DNA of 64,000 nucleotides. Source: Tabrizicola_A sp044377735. GTDB lineage: Bacteria; Pseudomonadota; Alphaproteobacteria; Rhodobacterales; Rhodobacteraceae. A program made the position numbers and the translations under genes. Location of the stretch: positions 4,354 through 68,353 of the forward strand of contig JBILYK010000007.1 of NCBI GenBank assembly GCA_044377735.1, written 5' to 3'. Positions 33,379-42,003 of this stretch are shown here, piece after piece (the stretch's first letter is position 1; each line of letters starts with the position of its first letter). The notes beneath the pieces are model-generated. The model was not told where the DNA came from. It did not search any database and saw only the letters and a program-made list of their open reading frames with translations.

Positions 33379-35232
33379 ATGAGCGAGCAACCCCGCACTG
33401 GGCATGAGGTGATACAAGAGTATTTGCGCGGGCTGGATGGTAGTCCGGGGGTGTACCGCATGCTGAATGCGGCATCTGAGGTGCTTTATGTCGGCAAGGC
33501 GCGCAATTTGAAGGCGCGGGTGTCGAATTATGCGCGGCCCACGGGCCATTCGGCGCGGATTGCACGGATGATCTTTGAAACCACCTCGATGATGTTCCTG
33601 ACCACGCGGACGGAGCTTGAGGCGCTGCTTTTGGAACAGAACCTCATCAAGCAGTTGAAGCCGCGCTACAACGTGCTTTTGCGCGATGACAAGTCATTTC
33701 CAAACATTCTCATCAGCCGCGAACATCCCTTTGCGCAGCTTAAAAAACACCGGGGCGCGAAAAGGGAGAAGGGGCGCTATTTCGGCCCCTTCGCCAGTGC
33801 AGGCGCGGTTAATCGCACGCTGAACCAATTGCAGAAGGTGTTCTTGTTGCGCAACTGTTCGGATGCCATGTTCGCCAGCCGAACCCGGCCCTGCCTGCAG
33901 TACCAGATCAAGCGCTGCGCCGCCCCGTGTGTCGGTCGGGTGGGCGAGGCGGCCTATGGCGCGCTGGTCGCAGATGCCGAGCGGTTCTTGGATGGCAAGT
34001 CCACCGCTGTGCAGGCCAATCTGGCGCGTGAAATGTCCGAGGCCAGCGCGGCGATGGAGTTTGAGCGCGCGGCCGCCCTGCGCGACCGGATCAAGGCGCT
34101 GACGCAGGTACAGCAGAGCCAAGGTATCAACCCAGAAGGCGTCGCCGAGGCGGATGTGGTGGCTGTGCATCTGGATCACGGACAGGCCTGCGTGCAGGTG
34201 TTCTTTATCCGTGCCAACCAGTCTTGGGGCAACCGTGACTTTTACCCCAAAACCGGGGCAGGGGCTGAGGAGCCTGAGATCCTTGAGGCCTTCCTCACCC
34301 AGTTTTATGACGATAAGGAACCGCCCCGGCTGATCTTGTTGTCGCATCCGGTCGAGAACCCCGATCTGGTGACCGAGGCGCTGTCTATCCGCGCGGGTCG
34401 AAAGGTCGAATTGGCTGTGCCCCAGCGGGGCGAAAAGTCAGAATTGGTGGAAAATGCCACCCGCAATGCGCGCGAAAGCCTGGCCCGCCGAATGTCGGAA
34501 TCTGCAACGCAGAACAAGCTGTTGCAAGGCTTGGCCGATGCCTTTGACCTTGACGCGCCGCCGACGCGGATCGAGGTCTACGATAACGCCCATATCCAAG
34601 GGTCTGATGCTGTCGGTGGCATGATCGTGGCGGGCGTGGATGGATTTTTGAAAAGCCAGTATCGCAAGTTCAACATTCGGTCAGCGGCTGGGGCCAACAG
34701 CGACGATTTCGGCATGATGCGCGAGGTGCTGAATCGTCGGTTTGAGCGGCTACTGAAAGAGGACCCTGACCGCAGCTCGGGGATGTGGCCAGATCTCTTG
34801 TTGATTGACGGTGGTGCGGGGCAGGTCTCGGCGGTGGGCGGTGTACTGGCCGAGTTGGGGATCGAGGATGTGGCGCTGATCGGTGTGGCCAAGGGCATTG
34901 ATCGTGACGCGGGCAAGGAAGAGTTCCATCGTGGTGGGATGCCTCCCATGGCCCTGCCGCGCAATGATCCGGTCTTGTACTTCGTCCAGCGCCTACGCGA
35001 TGAGGCCCACCGGTGGGCCAACGGCGCCCATGTGGCCAAGCGGGCCAAGGCGGTTTCGGCCACGCCCTTGGATGAGATTCCGGGCGTGGGCGCGGGGCGA
35101 AAGCGCGCGCTTTTGGCGCATTTCGGATCGGCCAAGGCGGTAAGCCGCGCAGGCGTGTCCGATCTGATGGCGGTCGAAGGGATTTCGCAAAGTCTGGCGG
35201 AGATGATCTACGGGTTTTTCAATCCCGGTTGA
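33379..35232 (+). CDS. uvrC: excinuclease ABC subunit C
   Basis: The 617-aa nuclease makes both incisions in nucleotide excision repair with UvrB. It has the GIY-YIG domain (GVYRMLNAASEVLYVGKARN), a cysteine-rich CLQYQIKRCAAPC segment, a UVR motif (about residues 200-235), the RNase H-like endonuclease core (IEVYDNAHIQGSDAVGGMI then LLIDGGAGQVSA) and C-terminal helix-hairpin-helices (IPGVGAGRKRALLAHFGS). Length is normal. Confidence 0.97.
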   Translation: MSEQPRTGHEVIQEYLRGLDGSPGVYRMLNAASEVLYVGKARNLKARVSNYARPTGHSARIARMIFETTSMMFLTTRTELEALLLEQNLIKQLKPRYNVLLRDDKSFPNILISREHPFAQLKKHRGAKREKGRYFGPFASAGAVNRTLNQLQKVFLLRNCSDAMFASRTRPCLQYQIKRCAAPCVGRVGEAAYGALVADAERFLDGKSTAVQANLAREMSEASAAMEFERAAALRDRIKALTQVQQSQGINPEGVAEADVVAVHLDHGQACVQVFFIRANQSWGNRDFYPKTGAGAEEPEILEAFLTQFYDDKEPPRLILLSHPVENPDLVTEALSIRAGRKVELAVPQRGEKSELVENATRNARESLARRMSESATQNKLLQGLADAFDLDAPPTRIEVYDNAHIQGSDAVGGMIVAGVDGFLKSQYRKFNIRSAAGANSDDFGMMREVLNRRFERLLKEDPDRSSGMWPDLLLIDGGAGQVSAVGGVLAELGIEDVALIGVAKGIDRDAGKEEFHRGGMPPMALPRNDPVLYFVQRLRDEAHRWANGAHVAKRAKAVSATPLDEIPGVGAGRKRALLAHFGSAKAVSRAGVSDLMAVEGISQSLAEMIYGFFNPG

Positions 35233-35276
35233 TCACCATAGCCAAACCTTACCTGCCCAAACCCGTCCTATGCCTG

Positions 35277-36254
35277 TCAGATGGAAGCAGCCCGGATATG
35301 TCCGGCCCCTTGCAAGACCTGACTGGCGCGGCCCGCCATTAAGGGGGCGGACCGGCCAATCGCTGCCTGGTCCTTGTTCGGATAGTCGATGGTGGATAAA
35401 AAATGCTTCATGCAGTTCAGCCGGGCGCGCCTTTTATCATTGGATTTGACGATCACCCAAGGTGCATTGGCGGTGTTGGTGTAGAAAAACATCGCTTCTG
35501 TGGCCTCGGTGTAGTCGTCCCATTTGCCTAAGGATGCCTTGTCGATTGGGGAGAGCTTCCGTATCTTCAACGGATCGGTTTCGCACGCCTTAAAGCGTTC
35601 GCTCTGCTCCGCTCGGGTGACGGAGAACCAGTATTTGTAAAGCCGTATGCCCGAACGGACCAGCATCCGCTCAAACTCGGGCGCTTGGCGCATGAATTCG
35701 AGATACTCACCTGGGGAGCAAAAGCCCATCACCCGCTCGACCATGGCGCGGTTGTACCAAGACCGGTCATAGAACACCATTTCGCCCGCCGTCGGCAGAT
35801 GGGCGGCGTAGCGTTGAAAGAACCACTGGCCCTTTTCCACATCTGACGGCTTGGTCAGGGCGACGACCCGGGCGTATCGGGGGTTCAGATGTTTCATGAA
35901 CCGCCTGATCGTGCCGCCTTTACAGGCCGCATCGCGGCCTTCCATCAGGATGACGAACTTTTGTCCCGTCTCTTGCGCCCAAATTTGCACCTTGAGGAGT
36001 TCGGTCTGCAATCTTGTCTTTTCCACCTCATAGGTCGTGCGGCCCAAAAGGCGGGCGTAGGGATAATTTTCGGAATCGAACACTTGCCGAAGGGTGTTGG
36101 GGTTGAGGGCCGGAAACCGGTGCGGGCGGGTCAGCCCCTCGCCTTCACGGGGGACATCGGGGGCATCTGGGGGGCTATATGGGGCGTTTTTGTGCCCTTG
36201 GCCGGCAGGGTGAACGGAGGGCAGGGGCGCCCTGCGCGCGCGGGGCTGGTCCAT
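35277..36254 (-). CDS. ppk2: polyphosphate kinase 2 (PPK2) family protein
   Basis: The 325-aa product has the PPK2 core: Walker A MEGRDAACKGGTIRRFMKHL, DVEKGQWFFQRYAAHLPTAG, MVFYDRSWYNRAMVERVMGF (Walker B with lid residues), and SPIDKASLGKWDDYTEATEAMF. PPK2 uses polyphosphate to phosphorylate nucleoside (di)phosphates or the reverse. In the P-loop the usual AAGKG reads AACKG. A Pro-rich N-terminus of about 50 residues precedes the domain. AAGGA lies 7 bases before the ATG at 36254. Confidence 0.93.
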   Translation of the reverse strand: MDQPRARRAPLPSVHPAGQGHKNAPYSPPDAPDVPREGEGLTRPHRFPALNPNTLRQVFDSENYPYARLLGRTTYEVEKTRLQTELLKVQIWAQETGQKFVILMEGRDAACKGGTIRRFMKHLNPRYARVVALTKPSDVEKGQWFFQRYAAHLPTAGEMVFYDRSWYNRAMVERVMGFCSPGEYLEFMRQAPEFERMLVRSGIRLYKYWFSVTRAEQSERFKACETDPLKIRKLSPIDKASLGKWDDYTEATEAMFFYTNTANAPWVIVKSNDKRRARLNCMKHFLSTIDYPNKDQAAIGRSAPLMAGRASQVLQGAGHIRAASI

Positions 36255-36456
36255 GGGCGGTTCCTTGTGGTGGGGTCCCATAGAGAAGGCCGCACAAAGA
36301 TTTCCCCTATCTTGATCCACGTCAATTCTTTGCTGTTCAGGCGCAAGTTTTCACCCCGCGTGACCCAAACACCACGGCCAAAGCCCGGGCTTTCGTTTCC
36401 TGCGGCGCTGCCCTAGGCTGACCTTCAGGACAGAACAAGACGCAAAGGTTCCCCAA

Positions 36457-37116
36457 ATGCTGACGCTTTACGGCTGCTATCGTTCGCGCGCGACGCGCCC
36501 TTTGTGGGCGCTGTTTGAAACTGAGACGGCCTTTACCCACCACCCGACCATTCAGGCCTACCGCCTTCCCGACCCGGCTGCCGCCGATGCGCCGGCCAAC
36601 ACCGCCAACCCCGATTTCCTGAAGGTCAATCCGATGGGCCAGATCCCCGCCATGGTGGACGGCGATCTGGTGCTAACCGAAAGCCTTGCGATCACCCTGC
36701 ACATCGTGCGCCGCGCCGGTGGGCCGATTGCCCCTGCGAACGATGCCGAAACTGCGTTGATGGAGCAATGGGCGCTCTTTGCCAGCACCGCCATTGAAGG
36801 CCCGGCGCTGGATATCGCCATGACCATCACCAAAGGGCAGGACAAGACGCCCGAAGGGGCCGCCCTTGTTTCCAAGGCCGCCGAAGTGCTCCGCCGCCCC
36901 TTGGCGCGGCTTGAAGCGCATTTGGCCGCGCAGGATTGGCTCGTTGGCAACCGCTTTACCGTGGCCGACATCATGGCCGAAGAATGCACCCGCTACGCCC
37001 AGCCTCACCCAACGCTGTTGGCCGAATTTCCCGCCGTAGACGGCTGGATCGCCCGCTGCCAGGCCCGCCCGGCCTTTCAGAAAATGTGGGCGGGGCGGTT
37101 GGCAGAACCGGCGTAA
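36457..37116 (+). CDS. glutathione S-transferase family protein
   Basis: The 219-aa product has a thioredoxin-fold N-terminus (MLTLYGCYRSRATRPLWALF) with VNPMGQIPAM and ESLAITLHI, where glutathione would bind. A helical C-terminus (NRFTVADIMAEECTRYA) follows. Catalytic Ser or Tyr near residue 6-10 is plausible. Substrate is unknown. It ends just before the toxin-antitoxin module. Confidence 0.93.
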   Translation: MLTLYGCYRSRATRPLWALFETETAFTHHPTIQAYRLPDPAAADAPANTANPDFLKVNPMGQIPAMVDGDLVLTESLAITLHIVRRAGGPIAPANDAETALMEQWALFASTAIEGPALDIAMTITKGQDKTPEGAALVSKAAEVLRRPLARLEAHLAAQDWLVGNRFTVADIMAEECTRYAQPHPTLLAEFPAVDGWIARCQARPAFQKMWAGRLAEPA

Positions 37117-37142
37117 GTGCCGGGCGCTGCGGGCTGAATGTT

Positions 37143-37160
37143 TATACATTCCAGTGTATA
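37143..37160 (+). promoter_or_regulatory. TATACA-N6-TGTATA operator of the toxin-antitoxin module
   Basis: A perfect dyad lies 32 bases upstream of the antitoxin ATG and overlaps a likely -10 region. Phd-type antitoxins repress their own operon through such palindromes. Confidence 0.55.
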
Positions 37161-37191
37161 TTCTACCGCATTTTGATCCCGGAGCGCCGCC

Positions 37192-37443
37192 ATGACCCGC
37201 CTTTTGACCCCACAAATTTGCACCATGACCGAACTGCGCGAGCCGCAAAAGGTGCTGGATCGTGCCGGCGGCAAGACGGTGGCGATCCTGAAGAACTCGG
37301 CCTTGGTGGGTTATCTGGTGCCGGCTGAAAGCGTTGCCCGGGTGCCGGAGCATACACCGCTGTCGCGTGAGGCGTTGAAGGACTTGTTGGTCCGTACCCG
37401 CGAAACAGCTCAGCCTGTGCTGGACTATTTGCGCGACAAGTAA
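37192..37443 (+). CDS. phd: Phd/YefM-type antitoxin
   Basis: The 83-aa product has the Phd fold signature MTELREPQKVLDRAGGKTVA followed by ILKNSALVGYLVPAE and a charged helical C-terminus that would wrap the toxin. GGAG precedes the ATG. The toxin gene begins 3 bases after the stop. Confidence 0.88.
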   Translation: MTRLLTPQICTMTELREPQKVLDRAGGKTVAILKNSALVGYLVPAESVARVPEHTPLSREALKDLLVRTRETAQPVLDYLRDK

Positions 37444-37446
37444 GGC

Positions 37447-37812
37447 ATGTTCATCCTGAATGTGGACCTTGTGGTGGATATTCACGACGAGGTTCTGAAC
37501 CCTGGCGAGTTGACGGGGCTGGCCTTGGACAAGTCGCTGGAAGGGGCTTTGGCCCGCGTTGAAAATCGCATTGCTTATGGCATGATCGACGATGCTTTTG
37601 ATCTGGCCGCGGCCTATGCCGTGGCCATCGCTCAGGGCCATTGCTTAGACGCCAACAAGCGCACAGCATATCGCGCTTTGCAAATCTGCCTTGTGGCGAA
37701 CGGCGTGCCTGCCCGTTTCACCGCCACCGAAATCGGCCCCGTTATCATCCGCGCGGCCCAGCGGCTGTTGGACGAGGGCGAGTTGGCCGATTGGCTGCGA
37801 AAGCACGCCTGA
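37447..37812 (+). CDS. doc: death-on-curing (Doc/Fic-fold) toxin with a shortened Fic motif
   Basis: The 121-aa product matches Doc overall (LALDKSLEGALARVENRIAY, AAAYAVAIAQGHCLDANKRT, AYRALQICLVANGV). Doc phosphorylates EF-Tu using ATP. The Fic loop normally reads HxxxDxNKR; here it is HCLDANKR (His65, Asp68, Asn70), one residue short between His and Asp. The frame is otherwise intact. The toxin may be weakened or inactive, or this may be a natural variant. Confidence 0.88.
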   Translation: MFILNVDLVVDIHDEVLNPGELTGLALDKSLEGALARVENRIAYGMIDDAFDLAAAYAVAIAQGHCLDANKRTAYRALQICLVANGVPARFTATEIGPVIIRAAQRLLDEGELADWLRKHA

Positions 37813-37881
37813 CCCCAACATCTTGCGGACACCCCCCGCAAAATGGTCTAATGCTGGCTGACCCAGAAAAAGAGCAGCCCG

Positions 37882-39837
37882 ATGCCCAGTGACCTTTTGT
37901 CCGCCAAGGACCAAATCTACGACGCCAGCAGCATCGAGGTGTTGGAGCCGTTAGAGGCCGTCCGCCTGCGCCCCGGCATGTATATCGGCGGCATTGATGA
38001 GCGCGCCTATCACCACTTGGCAGCCGAGATTCTGGACAACTCGATGGACGAGGCGGTGGCAGGCCATGCCAGCCGCATCGAGGTGGAGCTGAACGCCGAT
38101 GGCAGCCTGACCATTCGCGACAACGGTCGCGGTATTCCGGTCGACCCGCATCCGAAATTCCCCGACAAATCGGCGCTTGAGGTGATTTTGTGCACGCTGC
38201 ATTCCGGGGGCAAGTTCAACGGCAAGGCGTATGAAACCTCGGGCGGGTTGCATGGCGTGGGGTCTTCGGTCGTCAACGCGCTGTCGGATCTGATGGTGGT
38301 CGAGGTTGCCAAGAACAAAGAGCTGTTCCAGCAAAGCTTTTCGCGCGGTAAACCGCTGGCCCCGATTGAAAAGATCGGCGCGGCCCCGAACCGGCGCGGC
38401 ACAACCGTGACCTTCCACCCCGACGCGCAAATTTTCGGCAGCCACCAGTTCAAGCCCAGCCGCCTGATGAAAATGGCGCGGTCCAAAGCCTATCTCTTTT
38501 CGGGCGTCGAGATTCGCTGGAAATCGCAGATCCCAGACGGCGATATGCCGATGGAGGCTACATTCCACTTCCCCGGCGGTCTGGCCGATTACCTGTCGGA
38601 CACGTTGGAGAAAACCACCACCTACGCCGACCGCCCCTTTGCCGGCAAAGTCGGCTTTCAGGAAAAATTTGGCGTTCCCGGCAGTATCGAATGGGCGATC
38701 AACTGGTCGCCGGTGCGCGACGGGTTCATACAGTCCTACACCAACACCGTCCCCACCCCCGAAGGCGGCACGCATGAGTTTGGCTTTTGGTCGGCGATCC
38801 TGAAGGGGATCAAGGCCTATGGTGAGCTGTCAAAGAACCGCAAGGCCGAGCTGATCACCCGCGATGACATGCTGACCGGCGGCTGTGCGCTGATCTCCGT
38901 TTTCATCCGTGAGCCGCAGTTTGTGGGCCAAACCAAGGACCGTCTGGCCACTGAGGAGGCCGCGAAATGGGTGGAAAACGCGGTGCGCGACCACTTTGAC
39001 AACTGGCTGGTCAGTGATCCGAAATCCGCCGGCGCCATCATGGATTTTCTGGTGCTGCGCGCCGAGGAACGGCTGAAGCGCCGCCAAGAAAAGGAAACCC
39101 AGCGCAAGACGGCGACGAAAAAGCTGCGCCTGCCGGGCAAGCTTGCCGATTGCAGCGCCAAGAACCGCGAAGGGACCGAGCTGTTTCTGGTCGAGGGCGA
39201 CTCGGCAGGCGGTTCCGCCAAAGCCGCCCGCAACCGCGAAACCCAAGCCCTTTTGCCCTTGCGCGGCAAGATTCTGAACGTGCTGGGGGCCGCGTCGAAC
39301 AAGATCGGCGACAACGCCGAAATCCGCGACATCTGCGAGGCCCTGGGCGTGCAGATGGGCACCCGATTTAAAGTCGATGATCTGCGCTATGACAAGATCA
39401 TCATCATGACCGACGCCGACGTCGACGGCGCCCATATTGCCGCGCTGCTGATGACCTTTTTCTTCACCCAGATGCGCCCGATGATCGACAAAGGCCACCT
39501 CTATCTGGCCTGCCCGCCGCTGTACCGCCTGACCCAAGGGGCCAAGCGGCTGTATGTGGCCGATGATGTGGAAAAAGAGATCTGGCTGAAGAAGGGCTTG
39601 GGCGGAAAGGGAAAAATCGACGTCCAGCGCTTTAAGGGCTTGGGCGAGATGGACGCCAAAGACCTGAAAGACACCACGATGAACCCCCTGACCCGCAAAC
39701 TGATCCGCGTGTCGATCGACGATGATGAGCCGGGCATGACGGGGGATTTGGTAGAGCGGTTGATGGGCAAAAAGCCGGAACTGCGGTTCCAGTATATTCA
39801 AGAGAACGCGAGGTTTGTGGAGGAGTTGGATGTTTGA
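37882..39837 (+). CDS. parE: DNA topoisomerase IV subunit B
   Basis: The 651-aa ATPase subunit decatenates daughter chromosomes with ParC. GHKL motifs are AEILDNSMDEAVAG, RDNGRGIPVD and GGLHGVGSSVVNA. The Toprim domain shows LVEGDSAGGSAK and IIMTDADVDGAHIAALL, and the C-terminus is FKGLGEMDAKDLKDTTM. The length and lack of a long insertion fit ParE rather than GyrB. ATG 37882. Confidence 0.96.
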   Translation: MPSDLLSAKDQIYDASSIEVLEPLEAVRLRPGMYIGGIDERAYHHLAAEILDNSMDEAVAGHASRIEVELNADGSLTIRDNGRGIPVDPHPKFPDKSALEVILCTLHSGGKFNGKAYETSGGLHGVGSSVVNALSDLMVVEVAKNKELFQQSFSRGKPLAPIEKIGAAPNRRGTTVTFHPDAQIFGSHQFKPSRLMKMARSKAYLFSGVEIRWKSQIPDGDMPMEATFHFPGGLADYLSDTLEKTTTYADRPFAGKVGFQEKFGVPGSIEWAINWSPVRDGFIQSYTNTVPTPEGGTHEFGFWSAILKGIKAYGELSKNRKAELITRDDMLTGGCALISVFIREPQFVGQTKDRLATEEAAKWVENAVRDHFDNWLVSDPKSAGAIMDFLVLRAEERLKRRQEKETQRKTATKKLRLPGKLADCSAKNREGTELFLVEGDSAGGSAKAARNRETQALLPLRGKILNVLGAASNKIGDNAEIRDICEALGVQMGTRFKVDDLRYDKIIIMTDADVDGAHIAALLMTFFFTQMRPMIDKGHLYLACPPLYRLTQGAKRLYVADDVEKEIWLKKGLGGKGKIDVQRFKGLGEMDAKDLKDTTMNPLTRKLIRVSIDDDEPGMTGDLVERLMGKKPELRFQYIQENARFVEELDV

Positions 39838-39847
39838 TGAGTAGGTG

Positions 39848-40492
39848 TCAGGCCACAGGGAAGGTATCTGGCCGACCGGCTGTCATCCAAGCAGACATCT
39901 CAGCAAGGCGTTCTGTTGTAGGCAACCTGAGCGCTTCTTTTTCGGTTAAGCCCTCCGATATCTTCTTTTCGACCATCCATCCCTGGAAAGTGATATAGTC
40001 CCCTTGAATCGCTGATGGCCCAGGCAAGGGCCGCCTGGCCTCGACGACTAAGAAATTTCTGAGCTTTTCGATCACAAGCATGAAGTCATCTCTGTGGAAA
40101 TCGACGTCGGCTCCGGCCAAATCTGACAAGCACCGCTTCAGGTCGTATGGGTTCTTCTCGAAAATTATAAACTTCTTGTCGCTAGTTGCCGAGTTTGGCA
40201 CCCGGCGAAAGCCAAGGTCTAGGCCTAACTCAAATGGCATGTTCATTCGAAAGCTCTCGCCTTTTTTTGATGCGGTAGAAAGGCTCAGGTCGTGAATCGA
40301 GAACTTACACGCTCCGATAAGTTCAACTATTTTGTCTAACCTGTTCTCGCTGGCCTCAAGGCGCTCTGTGGCGAGGCGAGGTGTCAACCCCGCACGAACC
40401 ACGCAAAAGATCATGGCTTCCAAGAGTGGTCCAAAGGCTGCATCGAATGGGCAGTTTATGAAAACGTTCTTCTCAAATGGAGTTTCAGGCAT
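39848..40492 (-). CDS. nucleoside-deoxyribosyltransferase/TIR-like protein of unknown function
   Basis: The 214-aa product has the pattern KNVFINCPFDAAFGPLLEAM, RLATERLEASENRLDKIVEL, CKFSIHDLSLSTASKKGESF and RMNMPFELGLDLGFRR. The N-terminal strand with CPFD and the acidic NMPFELG site resemble the Rossmann-like fold shared by nucleoside 2-deoxyribosyltransferases and TIR-like NAD-cleaving effectors. I did not match it to a named family. It is encoded 2 bases after a DUF2188 gene, in DNA noticeably poorer in GC than parE. A role in nucleotide or NAD metabolism, possibly defence, is inference. Confidence 0.7.
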   Translation of the reverse strand: MPETPFEKNVFINCPFDAAFGPLLEAMIFCVVRAGLTPRLATERLEASENRLDKIVELIGACKFSIHDLSLSTASKKGESFRMNMPFELGLDLGFRRVPNSATSDKKFIIFEKNPYDLKRCLSDLAGADVDFHRDDFMLVIEKLRNFLVVEARRPLPGPSAIQGDYITFQGWMVEKKISEGLTEKEALRLPTTERLAEMSAWMTAGRPDTFPVA

Positions 40493-40494
40493 TT

Positions 40495-40716
40495 TCAGCC
40501 TTTAGCTGGGAACGGATCTTTGCCATGGATCCTTTTCTCAATCCGGCCATCCTTACCGTGCACGTAGAGCTCAGTTCCTTGGTTCTTGGCAAGCTCTTTG
40601 CCTTTGGCAATCGCTTCATTCCGGGTTGCATAGACACGAGATGCACGCTCGGAGCCAGCCTTACGTACAGCCCACTTTCCGCCATTAGGAACTACGTGCT
40701 GACCTTTGGTGGGCAT
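40495..40716 (-). CDS. DUF2188 family small protein
   Basis: The 73-aa product reads as DUF2188: QHVVPNGGKWAVRKAGSERA, ATRNEAIAKGKELAKNQGTE and LYVHGKDGRIEKRIHGKDPF. The fold is a small alpha/beta one that recurs widely with unknown role. AAAGGAG precedes the ATG at 40716 by 9 bases. The next gene, encoding the NDT/TIR-like protein, starts 2 bases after its stop, so the two form an operon. Confidence 0.9.
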   Translation of the reverse strand: MPTKGQHVVPNGGKWAVRKAGSERASRVYATRNEAIAKGKELAKNQGTELYVHGKDGRIEKRIHGKDPFPAKG

Positions 40717-41103
40717 CGTGAAAACTCCTTTATCATATCTGATCAACATAAACTCACGGTCAAGAAAATCCAAGAGATAAGCCAGCCGCAGAATGCGGAT
40801 TCATCGCACACCCAACCACAGGGCCGGGCCCGCCCGGGGGGAGGGCGGGCCATGCCATTGGTTTCTTGAACCAATGGCAAACCCGGCGGGCTTCGCCCTT
40901 GATTCCGGGCAAGGGGCGCAGGCTTAACCGTTGTCGCGAACTCCAAGTGACCAACGCAACCCGCGCGGCGCTTGCCTTCCCCTGCCCGAACCCCCATCTT
41001 GACCCTACAGGCTCCGCCCGCAAACCCAGCGGTCCGCCCCTGATGTCTTGCGTGCCCGCCCGGCACCCTTGGCAGCTTTCCCGGCACAGACAGGAAGCGC
41101 GAC
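40717..41103. other. intergenic region with repeat hairpin, no gene
   Basis: The part from 40717 to about 40790 is AT-rich and should hold the promoter of the DUF2188 operon. After a GC-rich tract (GGGCCGGGCCCGCC and more), a perfect hairpin GCCATTGGTT/AACCAATGGC with a 5-base loop stands at 40854-40878. It is related to the second hairpin of the repeats at 10260 and 31168. I see no credible gene. Confidence 0.6.
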
Positions 41104-41235
41104 ATGTCCAAGGAAAAGAACAAAGGCAACAAAGAAGCCAAGAAGCCAAAGAAAGAGACCCCCAAGGTCTTGGCCACGGCGAATTCTGGCCAAGCCAAGG
41201 ATGGCACCACCATCGCAGGCAAGAAGATCAAATAG
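41104..41235 (+). CDS. small lysine-rich protein (43 aa)
   Basis: The frame MSKEKNKGNKEAKKPKKETP continues to ANSGQAKDGTTIAGKKIK. Small proteins with this MSKEKxKGNKExKKPKK start and IAGKK end are familiar from many alphaproteobacteria, so this looks real despite its size. It is highly basic and likely unstructured; function unknown. It was too short to be noticed by a length cut-off of 60 residues. Confidence 0.75.
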   Translation: MSKEKNKGNKEAKKPKKETPKVLATANSGQAKDGTTIAGKKIK

Positions 41236-41348
41236 CCTGCACGCGGCCAGCCCCCCATGCGCGGCTTTTCGCGCCCCTTGTGACCTGCGATCTTTCCGCC
41301 CCGGCTTGGCCCATGGTATGACCTCGCATGCGGTCAACTGGGGGCGGG

Positions 41349-42002
41349 ATGCGGGCGGTTTGGGCAGGTATGGCGGGTCTTGCGGCGCTTGGGGCACTTC
41401 AGCCTGCCCACGCCCATCCCCATATCTTCATTGATGCCGCCCTTGAGGTGGTCTTTGCCGCCGATGGCCGCGCCGAGGGTGTGCGGGTGCGGTGGAGCTA
41501 TGACGAGTTCTTCTCATTGACCCTTGTCGCCGAACGCGGGCTGGACCCCGATTTTGACGGCGTGCTGACGCCCGAGGAACTGGTGCAGATGAGCGGGTTT
41601 GATATGGGTTGGCAGCCAGAGTTTCAGGGCGATACTTATGCGCTGTTGGGCGACTCGCCGCTTGCACTCTCGCGCCCGACGGATTGGACCGTGGCCTATG
41701 AGGGCGGCAAGCTGATCTCGACCCATTATCGCCGCTTTGAGGTACCGGTGGATCTGGGAGCGGAGCCGCTTTTGGTGCAGTCTTATGATCCGGGTTTTTA
41801 CACTGCCTATGCGGTGGTGGATGCCACCGTCACGGGCCGCGACGATTGCACCGTTGATGTTTATGAACCCGACCGCGAGACGGCTGACCAGATCCTGCAA
41901 GAGGCTTTGGCCGAATTTGCGGGAGATGAGGCGGCCGAGGCGGATTTCCCGGCCGTGGGGGCCGCCTATGCCGAGGAGGCGCGGGTCAGCTGTGGTGGGT
42001 AA
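41349..42002 (+). CDS. DUF1007 family exported protein
   Basis: The 217-aa product has a signal peptide (MRAVWAGMAGLAALGALQPAHA) and the family start HPHIFIDAALEVVF. It continues with a calcium-type DPDFDGVLTPEEL loop and a beta-rich remainder. DUF1007 proteins accompany NicO metal exporters, as here, where the exporter starts 2 bases after the stop. I chose the ATG at 41349; 41328 is an alternative that adds 7 residues. Confidence 0.88.
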   Translation: MRAVWAGMAGLAALGALQPAHAHPHIFIDAALEVVFAADGRAEGVRVRWSYDEFFSLTLVAERGLDPDFDGVLTPEELVQMSGFDMGWQPEFQGDTYALLGDSPLALSRPTDWTVAYEGGKLISTHYRRFEVPVDLGAEPLLVQSYDPGFYTAYAVVDATVTGRDDCTVDVYEPDRETADQILQEALAEFAGDEAAEADFPAVGAAYAEEARVSCGG

Positions 42003-42003
42003 C

